DNA of 64,000 bases from the NCBI RefSeq assembly GCF_047496725.1, contig NC_132982.1, positions 3,813,501-3,877,500 of the forward strand, given 5' to 3'. Below, one piece after another: positions 1 to 12,000 of the stretch (its first letter is position 1; every line of letters starts with the position of its first letter). Below the pieces are notes generated by a model. The model ran no database searches and was not told the DNA's origin. It saw nothing but the letters and a program-made list of their open reading frames with translations. The translations under genes were made by a program, and so were the position numbers. This DNA comes from Anoplolepis gracilipes. Taxonomy: Eukaryota > Arthropoda > Insecta > Hymenoptera > Formicidae.

Positions 1-272
1 CAGCACATTCGAATAAAATCTACACAGAAATTTAGTGCTCTTCTCTTGCTAATTTGTTGTGCTATTGTAGATTTTCTTGCTCTACCTATCTCCAAAAAAC
101 CGATGATTAAAGTATAAAGTTAGCACAATCGCTCGAAAAAATTAAAAAAAAAAAAAGAAAAATAGATTTTTTTTCGTGCTAATTTATTACGCTATTCCGG
201 ATTTTGTTCCTCCATCCATTTCTGATCTAGCACAGTCATCAGTTTTTCGGAAGTTTAATTCGAATGTGCCGA
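1..272. mobile_element. MITE-like element with terminal inverted repeats, possibly cut by window edge
   Basis: The sequence at 3-17 (GCACATTCGAATAAA) reappears as its reverse complement at 254-269, with one base of difference. This gives inverted ends about 270 bp apart. Between them, 48-95 and 177-224 form an imperfect direct repeat beginning GCTAATTT, and TAGCACA occurs at both 121 and 230. There is no coding capacity. The short non-coding body with terminal inverted repeats resembles a miniature DNA transposon. The family is not recognised and the left boundary may lie outside the window. Confidence 0.4.
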
Positions 273-1382
273 AGTGGCTGTGCTAGCTTAATATACGTAA
301 GGACTTGGACGTATCCTGTTTAATACACAATGTTGCATTTCGAATTCCGAAATTTATACTTTCAAAGAGGAAAACTTGGAGAAAAAAAAATGACAAATAT
401 TTTTAATAAAATATAATAAACAAATTAATATGACTATATAATAATACAGGTTTAATATATTTCTCAAAGGTAGACTTTTATAGCAGATTCTTTAATACAT
501 CTCTTGAGATGTTTGACCTTAAAACTCGAGATGTATGAACTCAAGATGTATATTCAGGTAATAAATATGTTGTTTTTAATCGCGAATGTGTATTTTCTTA
601 TAGCAACTAGCATCGCGGCAAACGTTGGAAATACGAAGTCGTTGATCCAAATGGCAAACGTGCCAAAATTAGAGTACGCGCGCACGCGTTTGCCGTAACA
701 GTTAGAGGTCTTCCAAGTTAAATTCGTCGTACGGGCCACATTTAATTTCGAGCTATATCGAGTGACGGCAGAAACACACGAAGCCTTGCGAAAATCGAGC
801 AACGATCGTTCACGCGCGCGCGATGGTATCTCAATCTATATACACACATGTATATCTCGTGTGAGTTAACAAGTATTCTTTTTTATCAAAATAAAACAAC
901 GTGTTTTGTCAATTTGGCGATAAGTTTTTTTCCACGCTGTCTTTTTACACTGCTCCTAATCTTGTGCAGTTGTTCGCGATGAGCTCATAACAACACGTCA
1001 GATAACATTTAAACGATAAAATAGCTTTGGCACAAGAAAGAGAGACAGAGAGAGAGAGAGAGAGAGGGAGGACAAAATTATTACACGTATTATTTATAGA
1101 GTCCGAAGCTCTGCGTTTGGCAGACGATGTATTTGACAGCAAACAAAAAAAAAAGTGCTTGCGGGTGACATTCTAAACGAATAGAACATAAAAGCGATGA
1201 AAAAAAGTCTGCTCCGATTGCAGACAGAAATCGATGCTTTTAAAGAGGACGCTTCTTATTGACGCGCGCTTTATCGGCTTCGCGATGAAATTGTTCGAAC
1301 GTGTCTGGAAGAAGAGTCTCTCTCGTACGATTTTTGATCGTCCGTAATAAGGTCGCGTTTCTTATATACATAGGCTGAGTTT

Positions 1383-1517
1383 CACGTGCTATTGAACGGG
1401 CGGAATTACCACATGACTCAACACGTGCCGCGATACGCGTTTATCGCACGTTGTTATTCTCTGTCGCTGTTTCTTTTCCTCCCTTCTCTCTCGCTCTTTC
1501 TCTTGCTTATGCACGTG
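1383..1517. promoter_or_regulatory. Cluster of three perfect CACGTG E-boxes
   Basis: Perfect CACGTG hexamers lie at 1383-1388, 1422-1427 and 1512-1517, within 135 bp. Further copies upstream of cwo are at 2132, 3877, 8203, 8235, 8707 and 8853. CACGTG is the canonical site for CLOCK/CYCLE activators and for Orange-family bHLH repressors such as CWO. The cluster is about 7.5 kb upstream of the cwo start codon, so an enhancer role is inferred from position and motif only. Confidence 0.45.
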
Positions 1518-2131
1518 TTACATGCTGTTTGACTTTTGCCTGCGGGAACTCACGTCCAGCCAATCAGCCGTTTTTCACTCAGTAAAACTAATGCAATTAT
1601 CACATACTGATTTTTTTTATTATTATTATTGTAAAGAAAAATACATTACTTTACATGATTTTAATATAAAAGTAATTAAAAGTGTAGAGATAATCCATTT
1701 AAAATAATATGTATTCTTTGATTTGGGAATTGATTGCACGTTTATTTATTTTGTTTTTCGAGTATAAAATCAAGAAAAAAAATCATATATTAAATTGATC
1801 AGATTCTATTTATCTGCGTTTCCTTTCATCTTGCCAATGACTCCATTTGACCAGCGATCAATTGAACTTTGCATTAATTTTATACAGGCGAAGATTTTAT
1901 TTTAAATCATATTATGATACCGATTTGAAGAAAGCGCAAGAGTAATTTGTTAATTAATTTGACGAATAAGAATCAACATTTATCGCTAAACGCGGCTTGT
2001 CGAAACTGCTTCGTGTCCATCAATTCATAATCATTTACCCGATCGTGCGTTTGCATCCGCTGATTTCAACACGATGACTAATCGACAAAACAATCTGCGA
2101 TTTGCGATCGCGACTCGCACCGATCTCACGT

Positions 2132-2200
2132 CACGTGCCACGTATGGGGGGGCTAATTAGAGAGATATGACGTCATCAGTTTTTGACGTCGCCGACGTCA
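2132..2200. promoter_or_regulatory. E-box plus three CRE-like sites
   Basis: A CACGTG E-box at 2132-2137 is followed by a full palindromic CRE, TGACGTCA, at 2168-2175. Two 7-of-8 copies follow: TGACGTC at 2184-2190 and GACGTCA at 2194-2200. Three bZIP/CREB-type sites in 33 bp are unlikely by chance in AT-rich DNA. They may form an enhancer for cwo, about 6.8 kb downstream, or for an unseen gene to the left. Confidence 0.45.
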
Positions 2201-2916
2201 TTACTCCGAGCATTTCGCGCATCAAAACGCGCTCGCCCTGCATATTTGATTGTTGAATATCAGCATATTGGACTTCGCGCGATGGCCATTAATGACGTTG
2301 ATAACAGAATTCTCTCGATAGCTGATCGGGGGTTATAATCGTTCTATGAACCACGCGATAGTAGCATTGAATGTGTATGCGTAAACAAGTATTATAACGC
2401 GTGATACACATTAATCAGAAGAGCATCGGTGCTCTTTGATCGTACAATTATAAGCCAGAATTAAAGAATGGCTAATAATTTTTAAGTACCTTACATATTT
2501 CAAATTAGATATTTTTAACATTCCACATAAATTTATTCACATTTGCTTACTTAATTATGATCAATCGATTCCATTAATTAATGTACAATTGATGATTATG
2601 GTTTCGAATAATTAATAACCAATAATTGCGACGAATTGTCAACGCTTGGATTTTTGCCAACGAAAATATTTTCTTGCAACGAAGGAACGGAGTGAGAAAT
2701 TTAAACATCGTGAAAACATCACGTAAACGATTCCAATAATAGCAGACTCGTTGTATCCAAATAGCGCCTGTCAAATGTCACATTAATGTGATTTGCATAC
2801 CGACTGGTCACATTTAAATAACATAAATAACCATATTTTTCATTACCAGAAATTATTAGGCTACAAACGACGTCTGAGAAAATGAAAGAAAATGGCTCAT
2901 TTAGTTTTTCATAAAC

Positions 2917-2917
2917 A

Positions 2918-2981
<64 letters not shown>
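2917..2981. repeat. (AT)n microsatellite
   Basis: About 65 bp of almost pure AT dinucleotide repeat, with one GT interruption near 2943. Confidence 0.95.
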
Positions 2982-2983
<2 letters not shown>

Positions 2984-4165
2984 TATGTGTGTTGAACAAA
3001 AGTCGCGCGGACCTACGCGTTAAATATACACGTATAAATGTATATAAAATTGTATTTGATATTAGCGCGCGTGATTAATCTATCGAATCGTGTGTAATCG
3101 AGATACTCGTGATATCGAGAGTATACTGGTGCAAGGAATGAAATAGTGAATCGTCATGCTTTTCATTCCTGTATATTTATTCGTACAGGAACGCGATACT
3201 TCGACTCGAGATACTCGGACACGCGACACCGCGACGAAAATAGTGTGTTTCCGAATGCGTCACCGGTTTGGTGAAAAACAGGCGTGTTTATACCGCCGAC
3301 GCGTGTGCTTCATCCGCGATCAGCACGATCACATGTTTCTTCTCCCTAGTTTCTTCTGTGATTTTGCGTAAGCCAGGCAGCGACGTCAGCCGAACGCAAC
3401 GAAGAAACTTAAATCTGATGAGCCATCGTTTTTGTTTTCCACTCGCTTGTTATGTACATTATGCGAAAGGAAAGTTTTTACTGCGATAAACAAGTGAATA
3501 ATTTGAATTGTTAATCAATCGGTGTAAAAAATAAATATTAATGGAAAAATGACTGATGGAAAACTGATGCGCAATTTTTGTCAGTAATCACAAATATAAA
3601 TTGCGTTATTAATTTATAGTATTTTAAGCGGTTAGAAAATTAGCGCAATTATAAATGAAATTAAAACATTAACTTTGCATAAACTTTTGTACTTTTTATG
3701 CAAGTAATACGCGCTTATATATATATGCACCATTATTGAAGATAAATATCAATCGGTTGAAGAATATACGAATCTGACAGATGCAATCTTCTGATAATCG
3801 TAATTGTCCACGTTTTCTGAAACATGCGTGCATGTTGGATTAATTTTTAATAAAAAGTTATTATTCTTCGAATGTCCACGTGAGCAGGTTCTCGAACGAA
3901 GCGCACGTTGTTGCTGCTCAAGGTTTCTTCGAGGCTCTTGATCGGCCGAGCTATTTCGACATTGGCTCTTGCTCGCCGAATGAATCTGAATTTATGGAGA
4001 TACCAATCAACGTCGGTTGTTCGCGATCGCAAGGTCGTCCCGGTCGTCACCGATCGACTTCACTGGCGAGCAGGAATTCCCGACGCGCGCCTCTCGCGAT
4101 GTAGGACAAGATGTAAATAATATTAAATCTAAGATAAGTAAGCTCCCTATAAAAATCAAAATTAG

Positions 4166-4751
4166 TAATCGTAGGCAATGGAGAGCTGGTATGTTTGTTA
4201 ACAAAAAACTAAAGGATAAAAATATAATTTGAAGAAAACATAATTGTTAACCTATAAATAAACCTATAAATAAACATTTATAAGTCAACCGTAACTGCGA
4301 CAAGGCGTTATTATTTTTAAGACGAGCTATTTATATTGACATCACTTCTGGCGAGATTTCCTAAAAAAAAATTATACAAATCCATGGAAATAATTTCAAT
4401 CGCACCAACATCCTAGGGTGACTTCCAAATCGACAAACGAACAATGGACCACAATATTGGAAAATTAACGGTGAGCATACCACACCCAACAAAAATACTT
4501 ACTTTAGTTCATAAGCAAAATCTTTTTCGAATCACTTTTTAATGTTTAACGCTGAAGATGGCTTGAAAACAAGCCGAAACGTATGTACTGTAATTTTTGT
4601 CAATTAATGTTTACTTTCTCACATTATATGTAAAAAACTTAGAATGTTTTCTTTATATTATTAAATACCTCAATTATGTTTTCTTCAAATTATATTTTTA
4701 TCCTTTAGTTTTTTGTTAACAAACATACCAGCTCTCCATTGCCTACGATTA
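4166..4751. mobile_element. Foldback/retroelement-like insertion with 81-bp perfect inverted arms
   Basis: Positions 4166-4246 and 4671-4751 are exact reverse complements over 81 bases, separated by 424 bp. Similarity continues weakly outward from each arm. The spacer carries a hammerhead-like motif at 4552-4580. No protein-coding remnant was found; the ORFs in both arms that start MLTNIPALHC are the same arm read twice. The identity of the arms suggests recent insertion or gene conversion. A Penelope-like or other ribozyme-bearing retroelement fragment is possible but not shown. Confidence 0.6.
4552..4586 (+). ncRNA. Hammerhead-ribozyme-like motif
   Basis: CTGAAGA at 4552-4558 matches the CUGANGA core. 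It is followed by one extra T, then a perfect 6-bp stem (4560-4565 with 4570-4575) capped by AAAA, then GAAAC at 4576-4580. A possible GUA cleavage triplet lies at 4585-4587. Stem I pairs poorly in what I can see, and the extra T at 4559 is non-canonical. It may therefore be a degenerate ribozyme or just a retroelement hairpin. Confidence 0.35.
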
Positions 4752-4779
4752 CCAATTTTGGTAAATAATATTGCATCCG

Positions 4780-5950
4780 CGGTGATCGGTGCACGCATTC
4801 CGCCTAACAACTTTGATCAAAGGACGCGCGAAAATCATTTTTTTTTTTTTTTTTTTTTTTTTACGGATACGAAACGACGACGGATCGAGAAATAACGGCA
4901 ACATGATATAACGCTGCATCGTGTATGCGTGAGGAAGCTCGCTCGTGGAATTTCTTACGACTTTTTTTTTTTCGCCAATTCCGCGCTGTCGTGTCGATCT
5001 CTCCTGCTCGCCTCGATGTGTTGTGCGTGATCGAGTGATTTATTTTCGCATCTAAATATAGACGCAGCGCCATGTGCCGATTTGCATAAGCGAGTTGGAT
5101 TTTCCTCGTACGGTCGTGCATGTGCGTGCGTATGTACATATATGTCCACTGATATTATCTTGTTTAATATATAAACATAATACATAATACATAGGCTCAT
5201 TGAATTTTCAATTATTCATATATTTCGGAAAGAAGAATGAGGGAAAATAGAAAATTGAAATCTCACTCTATATATACTAGATAAATAAAATGTACGTTTT
5301 TTTGTGATATTTATAAATGAGAAATTAATTTTTTTTTATACACACATAATTCCAAAGTTTTCCTAAAATTTAGCTCCCTTCCGGTTCCCAAAATCCGGTC
5401 ACAAATTTCACACGTACCTCGTTCAGCGTACTTAGAGATTCAGGTATGTCGATAATCAGACAGTGTTTAAGCGGCGTGATTTAAATCGCGAGAAATTTGC
5501 CGACGTATCCGGCCGATTGTAACAAAAGTTGATTTGCATATTGCGCAGACGAACCGATGATAAGAGCCTCCGGCTTTACTGCTTGTTGTTGTCGTCGTCG
5601 TCGTTGTCGGTTGGTCGGTCGGTCGGTCGGTCGTCGCCGAGATGCTAGAATCCGGTGATGCCCAGTTATCGTTTGAAAAACACCCGCTGGACCACCGTGG
5701 TCAGCACATTTGCTGATAAACTCCCGGTCACACATAATACGAGCTTTCATGCCGAGTATACGCCGGGAGATCACCTCGTACCGGTTATATCCGGTACGCC
5801 GATAACTCGACCCCGTTAAAGCGGTTCTCGCTTTTTTCTCTCTCGTTGTTGTCGTCATCGAATGTCGGATTTCTTCTTCGCTCTTCTTCTGCTGCTCTCT
5901 GAGGCAATCGCCCCGGTCAATGTGCATTTCGAAATAATTCCTCTATTCTA
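4780..5950. other. Non-coding stretch with GC-rich patch and GGTC/CGT tandem repeats
   Basis: A poly-T tract lies at 4839-4861, followed by a moderately GC-rich patch at about 5440-5930. That patch holds GTCGTC-type triplets near 5590 and a GGTC tetranucleotide array at about 5612-5632. A 148-codon open frame on the minus strand (5481-5927) has low-complexity, Arg/Gln-rich composition and no recognisable domain. I treat it as chance. The patch could be a distal exon or CpG-rich regulatory DNA. Confidence 0.3.
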
Positions 5951-7785
5951 TACTTGGATTTATCTCTGCTTCGCATGTGTTTGCGTGACTTACAATCTAT
6001 CGAGAGTCTTTGCTAATTCAATATATCATCAAATCATTATTTATTGAATTATGTTTTACGCGTAAATTATGATTTATTAATCTCTGAGGAACTGAGGCGT
6101 TTGTGACAATTAATTAGATTTAAATCGTTTCGTTTATAAAAGAGTCAAGAATATAATTCTTATATAAATAATATTTTTCTGTTACTTGCAAAACAATTTT
6201 TTTTTATATAAACAGTTACATTTACTGATTTTACTCTACCTATTATTATCTAGATATTAATTATAATACATACACACACACATACACCGATAAAGAACCA
6301 ATAATCAATAAAATAAGATTTACTAGTATTTATTAATAATAATAATATTAATAATGAGATTTTCAATATTGGAGTAGATTACTTTAGAGGGACATTGAAA
6401 TTATTTGACTTTTAAATCATACATTTTATCATTAAAATCAGAATTGTATGTTATGTGTTTTTGCCTTAACTTCTATTCGTATATCAAATTAGACTTTGTA
6501 ACTGAAATGTCGATAATTTACTACCAGCGAAGATTAGCAAGAAAGATAGCTGAACAGCGTTGTTTTGTGCGTTTTTGTATGCGAGATAAGGACAGAATAA
6601 TTTGTTTATTTCGCGGAAGAAACGCATGAAATTACGTCAGATTTAGCGAAAACACACTCATGTTATAGTAGAATAATGTTTTATTTATTCAATGAGGAAC
6701 GAAAATTTTGCATTAACTGCTCATAAGTGTTTACAGTGCCGACTTTATTTCCTCAATAGTTTTTAATTGGAAGGTCATGTATATAGTAAGTTTTAAGTTA
6801 AAAAGAGATATTCCTTTTAGAAAAAAATTTTATTGCGAAGTTACTTAACGCACCAAGAATTATAGAACTTTTTATAAATTAAACAGAAAGATTGATTTAT
6901 AAAAAATGTTTTTACAGCATAAAATAAAAAGTAGATCGCAAAACATTGCAATTAAATTACTCTTATTACATCGTTTACGAATTTTTAATAAATGGTGTGC
7001 TTTTGTAGTAAATACCTCGCTAGAATGATTGAAACTATTAATATTTAGTCAAACAATTAAATTGCCGTTAATATTCTGACATGCTGAATCGATAAATACA
7101 GAAATTAATATTACATGATCTTCATCAATAATGGTTGCTTAATTTTCTATTCGATGTGTAGAAAAAGAGAAGACTTTGTTACTACGCATAGATTATTCCT
7201 TTTTTACATAAGTTTAACATAATTCTTTGAAAAATTATTGGATAAACTAAATCGATATCCATTACTGATGCTTATGGATAAATGAAAATACGTAATATGT
7301 TAATTGAATATTTATTCGTCGAATCGATATTTAATTAGTCGAGTCATATTTGGTGATTTTATCAATATTAATCAACGATCCTTTTGTTAAATGCTCTGTG
7401 ATATGTATAGATATTTGGAGCAAAATTATTGATAGTAATAATTAAATATGCAATCACTGGGATGAATATATGGGTATTTAATTAATTCAATTAATATGTT
7501 TGCGATTTATGTAACAAGATATGTTTAGATATAGGAATATAATTTTAGATATAAATTATATCAAACGCATATAGAATTCTTTGGATTGATTAATCAATAA
7601 CCTTCTGCTCTAATAAGTCTGAAAATTGTCCTGCAATTTTGCAATATGTAAATTGTTGGATACAATATAATTTGTGAATCATTAACATAAGTAAAATATT
7701 ATTGTATACATACGTTAGCAGCATTTAATATTACCAACATTAAGTTTTTTTCGCGCGCTATAAAATGTTTCATTGGCACTAGCTT

Positions 7786-7824
<39 letters not shown>

Positions 7825-8085
7825 TGTGTAATTTAAAAAGATTTAAATTCATATTATTAAGTTATTGTAAAAGTATATTTAGGGTTCGAAATTGATTAAA
7901 TTGATTCTAAAAAGGAATAAGATTATAAAATACATCCATATATCACGCGGAATCGTAAAATATTTTGTTAAATAAACTTGAAGCTTGTCTCTTAGATTTT
8001 CCTTGTTCGTAAATATTTGCAAATTACTTTCATGAATGTTTATGAAGCGTGACTAAGCTTGAAACATACAACGTTATACGAAAAT
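5950..8085. other. AT-rich non-coding stretch
   Basis: There is no exon-like open frame, RNA gene or element here that I can support. The only distinct feature is an (ATA)n microsatellite at about 7790-7822. Confidence 0.6.
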
Positions 8086-8089
8086 TGAC

Positions 8090-8500
8090 GGGGAACTGAG
8101 GGGAGGGGAGGGGTCAAACTGATCTAATATTCGTAGATACCGCTATCATTCGCGGTCGCTTGAAGACGGAGACCCGTGGCTCGGCGGACACGCGTGTTGC
8201 CTCACGTGTTGGGCGTAATGCATCGTGTTTCCGACACGTGATGCCCTCGCCGTCGCCGTCGGCTCGGCTCGGCTCGGCGCGACGTCTCCCTCCCGGCTGC
8301 CGGTCGCTCGAGAAGAAACGCGAGCGTCGCGGCTCGTCGCTCGTAGTCGTCGCCGTGCCTGTCATTCGCGAGCACGCGTACCCAGCGGACGGCACGTTTT
8401 GATCGGGTGGCATCTCCAAGTGTCAAGTGGAGATCGAGCAATCTTTCATCGAGTTTTAACAATCGTTTATCGCACCGCGTACTTGGAATAATTTTCACAA
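8090..8500 (+). promoter_or_regulatory. GC-rich block, candidate cwo promoter / 5' UTR exon
   Basis: Composition shifts sharply from AT-rich to CpG-rich at about 8090-8420. The block begins with four GGGG runs at 8090-8113 and contains two CACGTG E-boxes at 8203-8208 and 8235-8240, 32 bp apart. More E-boxes follow at 8707 and 8853, before the cwo start codon at 9005. Close-set E-boxes next to a CpG-rich block fit a CLK/CYC-driven promoter. No TATA box or transcription start is identified. Confidence 0.4.
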
Positions 8501-9004
8501 TAATTTGACTTATCGTAATAATATATATATATGATACATCTTTGTATATATTTCTAATGAAAAGATATATATCAGCAAAAAAAAATATACAATATAAATT
8601 TAAATCGATTCTTGAATGAGTACATTTTCGCGCGATAGTAATATTGATAACGTATAAAAGATATCAGTTTTAAAATACGAGAGCAAACACACACATCACA
8701 TGTCATCACGTGAAATCAGTTTGAACTGGATTACGCGTGGCACAATTACTGCCACAAACTTGAAAAGTGTTTGATGTAATTATTCGGTACACAGTGCGAG
8801 CTGTTTGTGTGAACTGATTGAGAAAGCTAAGAATTCGGAGACAAGTTTTTTCCACGTGGGAGAAATCACACCTTTAAAAGTGAATTATCTCGAACGCGGA
8901 AATAGAGAGCAACTCGATACTTTTGTTTGCTCTGCAAACTTTGCGGGAGAAGATTCCATAAGATCTTTTTCCCTCTCGTTTCTTCCGTGTTTTATCACTC
9001 AAGG

Positions 9005-12000
9005 ATGGTCACGCACAGTATGGATAACATCCTTAACATGCAGTACTATCCGACAAATAGCCACATCGATATATCGGTGCACTCGCCGCCGCCGAGGAAG
9101 AGACGTTGTTTGAATAAAGAGGTGAATATATTTTCGTTTTCTCGCGTACAAAAAAAAAAAAAAAAAAAAAATAGTTTTATAGTGACACGCGATCGAAAAT
9201 TGCTCCAAAAATGCTATCAAACGCATTCTTTCACACATCTATGAATTTTTTTGTCTAATTCGGAAGTGATTTTTCTCTCAATGAATTTTATCTTAATAAT
9301 AATAATAATATTTAATTATCCACGGTGAAATTTAAATTACAAATTAAATTACGAAGACGAAATGACGTCTATAATTTTTTTCTTCAGACAACGACCATGT
9401 TTTAGAACAATTAAAGCCTTGACTATTTGATGTAAGACTTTGTTATTTTGAAATTACTACTGCCTTTTCACCTCGATTGATAGCTTCTACGTCATTCTGC
9501 CTTCATTGTCGACCTGCGCGTCGACCGCCTGCGTAATTTAGCATGAATGAGCTTCATGGAAAATGTTGCGCTGGCCGCGCGCCAGGAATGAGGATTACGT
9601 TACCGTTGTTTGAATGCTACACGTTCGTAAATTAACGCGAAACTCGAGGCGTCATTGTGACGTCGCTTTTGTCTGTTTGCTATTTTGAATAACGCATAAT
9701 TGCAACCCGAGCTCCATTCTCTTGCAAGGTTTTTTTTTATGACTCTAGTAAACATCCACATAGAAAGTGTTTCCGAAGAGTAAACGTGTTTTGCAACGAT
9801 TATCTTGTAGGACAAATTATGATTATCTAAAAGAATATTTTTATTGTTTTTGAAAAAAACTACGAAAGCAGAGTGTACATGGAATTATGTAAGATGTCAA
9901 TATATAACTTAGGATCGAAGGGGAAGAGGAGGGAGTGTGATAAAGATAGCGATTTGAAACGAAAAATTTTGATTACATTGCTTTTGAAATATATAACATA
10001 AATATAGACATTTTTTAAAAATCCAATTTTGCGATTAAAAAAAAAAAATATATATACACACACACATTTATTTTAAATATGTATTTATTTTACATATATA
10101 AATATTTTTACGTATAAAAATATACGATTGACTTAATTTATTTAAAGAATTTGATTGTGAAAGTAAAATTAGAAATAATTAGAGAGAAAAAGAATTCAAA
10201 TTATAAAAGAACGTTTTCGCATAAAAAATGTCGAATGGCGATTAGGGAAATTTTTTTTGTTGCTTCTTATCTGAATGTTTGAAGTTATCTTTTCGCATAT
10301 GTATGTGATGAACTGACATTTTGCCAAAAAGCGGTTACCTAATTGAGTGTGATACGTGCCTCGAGACTGTGATACCGCGACATGTACTGATAATCGCGCT
10401 TCAACAACGGATCACGACGTGACCTTTAAAAATGATAACGTATTTTATTTAATTCGCGTGCGATAGCGTAATTGCGATCTCTCTCATTCGCTACGTTGTT
10501 TTAAAATGCGTATGGACGGCAAGAGTGTTTGCTCAACGGGAGATTACATTGATTTTATTTTCACGCACCCTAATGTTTCTAGGATGATGAGTCGTCGCAA
10601 TAAAAACTTATCTGTAATCGGTAGATATTTTAAATGCTCCTCAGTTAATTTATCACACTCTTGTCCGACTATATCTCGATTATTATATTACTACAGATTA
10701 AATAAAAAGTCAAGTACATATTTATAGAGTTTTTTTATGAAAATTTCACTTGACATAATTGCTTGGCTATTTTTAAATATTTTATAGAACGTATTTATAT
10801 ATGACTTTAAATATATTTTAATATTACGAAGAAGTTGGCAATATAATTTTTTTTTAACCAGAAATATTTAATTATCTTATACTTTTCTTTATCACATTAA
10901 ATAATTCGTTTTCTTTAATATTAGTGATATAAAATAGATTATATATGCGTTGAATATGAACGCTTGTCGATTCTAAAGTGCTGTTTACGTCTGGCAAATA
11001 ATTTAATTACTTGTTTATTTCTGTGTTGCAGCAAGATCCAATGTCCCATAGGATCATTGAGAAGCGTAGAAGAGATCGCATGAACAATTGTCTGGCTGAT
11101 CTCAGTAGACTCATACCAGCAGAATATCTGAAGAAGGGTCGAGGCAGAGTCGAGAAGACAGAGATCATCGAGATGGCGATCCGTCATATGAAGCATCTTC
11201 AAGGCCTTCGGCAAGGTGAGCTTAATCGATTTAACCGAGCAAAACATCATCTCGGGGAAGGGAAATGTTATGCAACGTGCATTCTATTTTCGCAAGTTAG
11301 AGCAGCTAGTTGCTCCATAAGTAGTATGCAGATCACGCAAATATTGATATTCGCAGACCACAAATTGTAAATGTGTGTCCTCGACCGTGACGTGTCAATC
11401 GTACAAGTGCCATTGCGATGACAATCGTTAAACGTAGCGATATATATTTTTTTTTTATTTTAGACACCAAGCACTCCGTGACACCAGTGCACACGCATCC
11501 CGAGGACAGCGTGGACAGCGTGTCCCATTCGACCGCCGCGTCTTCCGCAGCGGAGCACTACAGGCTGGGATTTCAAGAATGCCTGAATGAGACCATGCAC
11601 TTCCTCGAGGAGGTCGAAGGCTTTTTCGCGAGAGACACTCTCTGCGTACAACTCTACAATCACTTGCAGCAGCACTGTGACAAGATCTTAGCCAGTACGT
11701 ATCATTTCTGTATTCGATTTTTTTCACAGTTATCATTGCTATCATTGCTATCATTGCTTAATGAAAATTGAGATCTTTAATTTTTTTTTTTTCGTCAAAT
11801 ATATTTTGAAAAAAGAAAAATTTTCAAGTTTCGAAGAGTACTAGAAAATTGAGACACAAAGAGTTGGCTATGAATCTAAGCATTTCATCTCCATTCAGTT
11901 TTCAGTATTTCTCTGTGATGGATACAGTTATATACGTTTCCTGATAACTTGCTCCAGGTGATCGAGTAGGCTTCCCGCATCCCGAGCTGCCGACAACGAA

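Noticed and set aside
5481..5927. 148-codon minus-strand open frame
   Set aside because: Composition follows GGTC and CGT tandem repeats. No recognisable motif and no plausible gene context.
11032..11694. cwo gene as Hey or E(spl)/hairy
   Set aside because: The loop KKGRGRVEKTEIIEMAIRHM and the basic region fit clockwork orange. There is no WRPW or YRPW tail.
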